NCBI GenBank assembly: GCA_025677835.1
Contig: JAIXMR010000160.1
Span: forward strand, 1 to 36,049
DNA: 36,049 nucleotides
Reading direction: 5' to 3'
DNA from: Sporodiniella umbellata
Taxonomy: Eukaryota > Mucoromycota > Mucoromycetes > Mucorales > Rhizopodaceae
Below the pieces are notes generated by a model. It saw only the letters and a program-made list of their open reading frames with translations. It was not told the DNA's origin and made no database searches. Each line of letters begins with the position of its first letter. Positions within the stretch are counted from its first letter, which is position 1. Positions 35,350 to 36,049 of this stretch are shown in pieces. A program made the translations under genes and the position numbers.

Positions 35350-35856
35350 TTTTTTTTTTAATTTCGGCTGATTTACCATCAACCAAGTGCCAGGCCCACA
35401 GCCAACATCCAAAACCATGGCATTGTCCATGTCCAGTGTGTTTAGAATAGAAGCAGAGACGTTACTAAGGACTGTTTTTAATCGATCGTTCCTCGTGTTT
35501 TCGTTGGGCTTACCCGTCAAATAGAATCTTGAGGGCAAAGTGTTGCTAAAATAACCGTCAGAAAAAAAAAAAAGACAAGTACAGTGGCCTGTTTATAATT
35601 ACACTGCTTAACCGGTCGAGCTCGTCATGGTGGTTGGGTAGCCAGTATGTGGCCGTGGCGGACACTTGACAGGAGCCGGTCTCTGAAGATAACAAGCTTG
35701 AACTTTGTACTTCGCTGCCCGTCTTTTCGCTTGTTCGGTCTTCTATTAGAAAACAAAGATCGATCTCTTTTTAAACACTCTCCCAAATAACAATAATAAC
35801 AATCATTTACTGCTGCGTTTTCTTCGATTGGTTGAAGCTGATACTCGATTGCCCAT
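34482..35856 (-). CDS. SAM-dependent class I methyltransferase
   Basis: Eight exons: 35856-35811, 35742-35603, 35545-35514, 35464-35377, 35284-35018, 34965-34926, 34862-34746 and 34690-34482; introns 49-92 nt; 312 aa in frame. After a basic, Ser-rich start come YWLPNHHDELDRL and QHFALKILFDG, the N-terminal signature of a methyltransferase group I recall as common in Mucoromycota. The SAM-binding motif I is VLDVGCGPGTW. Motif II is the acidic end of FHGIDL, followed by FDLVNMRMLF and VLKPGGYIQA. The fold is the Rossmann-like class I methyltransferase of the broad LaeA/UbiE type. The methyl acceptor cannot be read from the sequence. Two exons are very short (32 and 40 nt), and intron 4 contains a run of 39 identical bases. 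There is no biosynthetic cluster around it. Confidence 0.85.
35308..35346. repeat. T39 homopolymer in methyltransferase intron 4
   Basis: The longest homopolymer of the window, read as A39 on the coding strand. It makes up almost half of a 92-nt intron. Confidence 0.95.
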
Positions 35857-36049
35857 CTGTGCGCTGTGAATAAATAAATAATCCAAATAAAAAGATGTGC
35901 TTAAAACACAATGGGTTTTCTTGAAAAAAAAAAAAAAAAACAAAAAAACAAAAAAAAACAAAAAAAAACAAAAATCGAACTGCGAAAAAGAAAAGACTGA
36001 AAAAAGTAAAAGCTTAAAAAAAGATTCAACTACCGTTCACTTTTAAATT
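35857..36049. other. Upstream region of the methyltransferase gene
   Basis: An A-rich stretch with a short tandem array of A(7-8)C units at about 35941-35973. No coding sequence was seen before the window ends. Confidence 0.5.

Overview
The window is nuclear DNA from a filamentous fungus, most likely an early-diverging one such as Mucorales (Mucoromycota). That placement is an inference. It rests on AT-rich spacers full of long A/T homopolymer runs, many short introns (about 42-108 nt), a eukaryotic gene set, a urease accessory protein, a PX-domain AGC kinase and a methyltransferase type I associate with these fungi. Genus is not determined. I joined exons by hand, using open frame, splice-site consensus and family conservation, and tested each model by whether its summed exon length divides by three.

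Left part (1-8.3 kb), gene-dense: the 3' end of a microsomal glutathione S-transferase gene (+); a four-exon 3-ketoacyl-CoA thiolase (+); an F-box/WD40 ubiquitin-ligase receptor (-) whose stop lies 11 bp from the thiolase stop and whose F-box carries a one-base frameshift; a mitochondrial tryptophanyl-tRNA synthetase (+); a membrane-anchored sphingomyelinase-type phosphodiesterase (-) with a GC-AG intron; and the haem enzyme porphobilinogen synthase (-).

Middle (8.3-24.2 kb): a gene-poor stretch of 2.9 kb; UreG (+) with an 11-nt micro-exon; the very-long-chain 3-ketoacyl-CoA reductase of the fatty-acid elongase (+); a PX-domain AGC kinase (-); a 4.3-kb gene-poor stretch; a three-finger C2H2 transcription factor (-); and a 2.8-kb upstream region.

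Right part (24.2-36 kb): a glycine-rich tandem-repeat protein with two C-terminal membrane segments (-), followed by a (GT)40 microsatellite; the biotin-bearing alpha subunit of methylcrotonyl-CoA carboxylase (-, eight exons); a short RhoGEF with a DH domain and no visible PH domain (+); an MFSD1-like vacuolar/lysosomal transporter (-, seven exons); and a SAM-dependent methyltransferase (-, eight exons).

The genes do not form a cluster with one shared purpose. They are ordinary dispersed eukaryotic genes, several arranged convergently with very short gaps. I found no tRNA, rRNA, CRISPR array or recognisable transposon. I do not see a convincing undescribed multi-gene system. The most unusual points are gene-structural: the F-box frameshift, the GC-AG intron, the UreG micro-exon, long A/T homopolymer pairs inside introns, and the PH-less RhoGEF.
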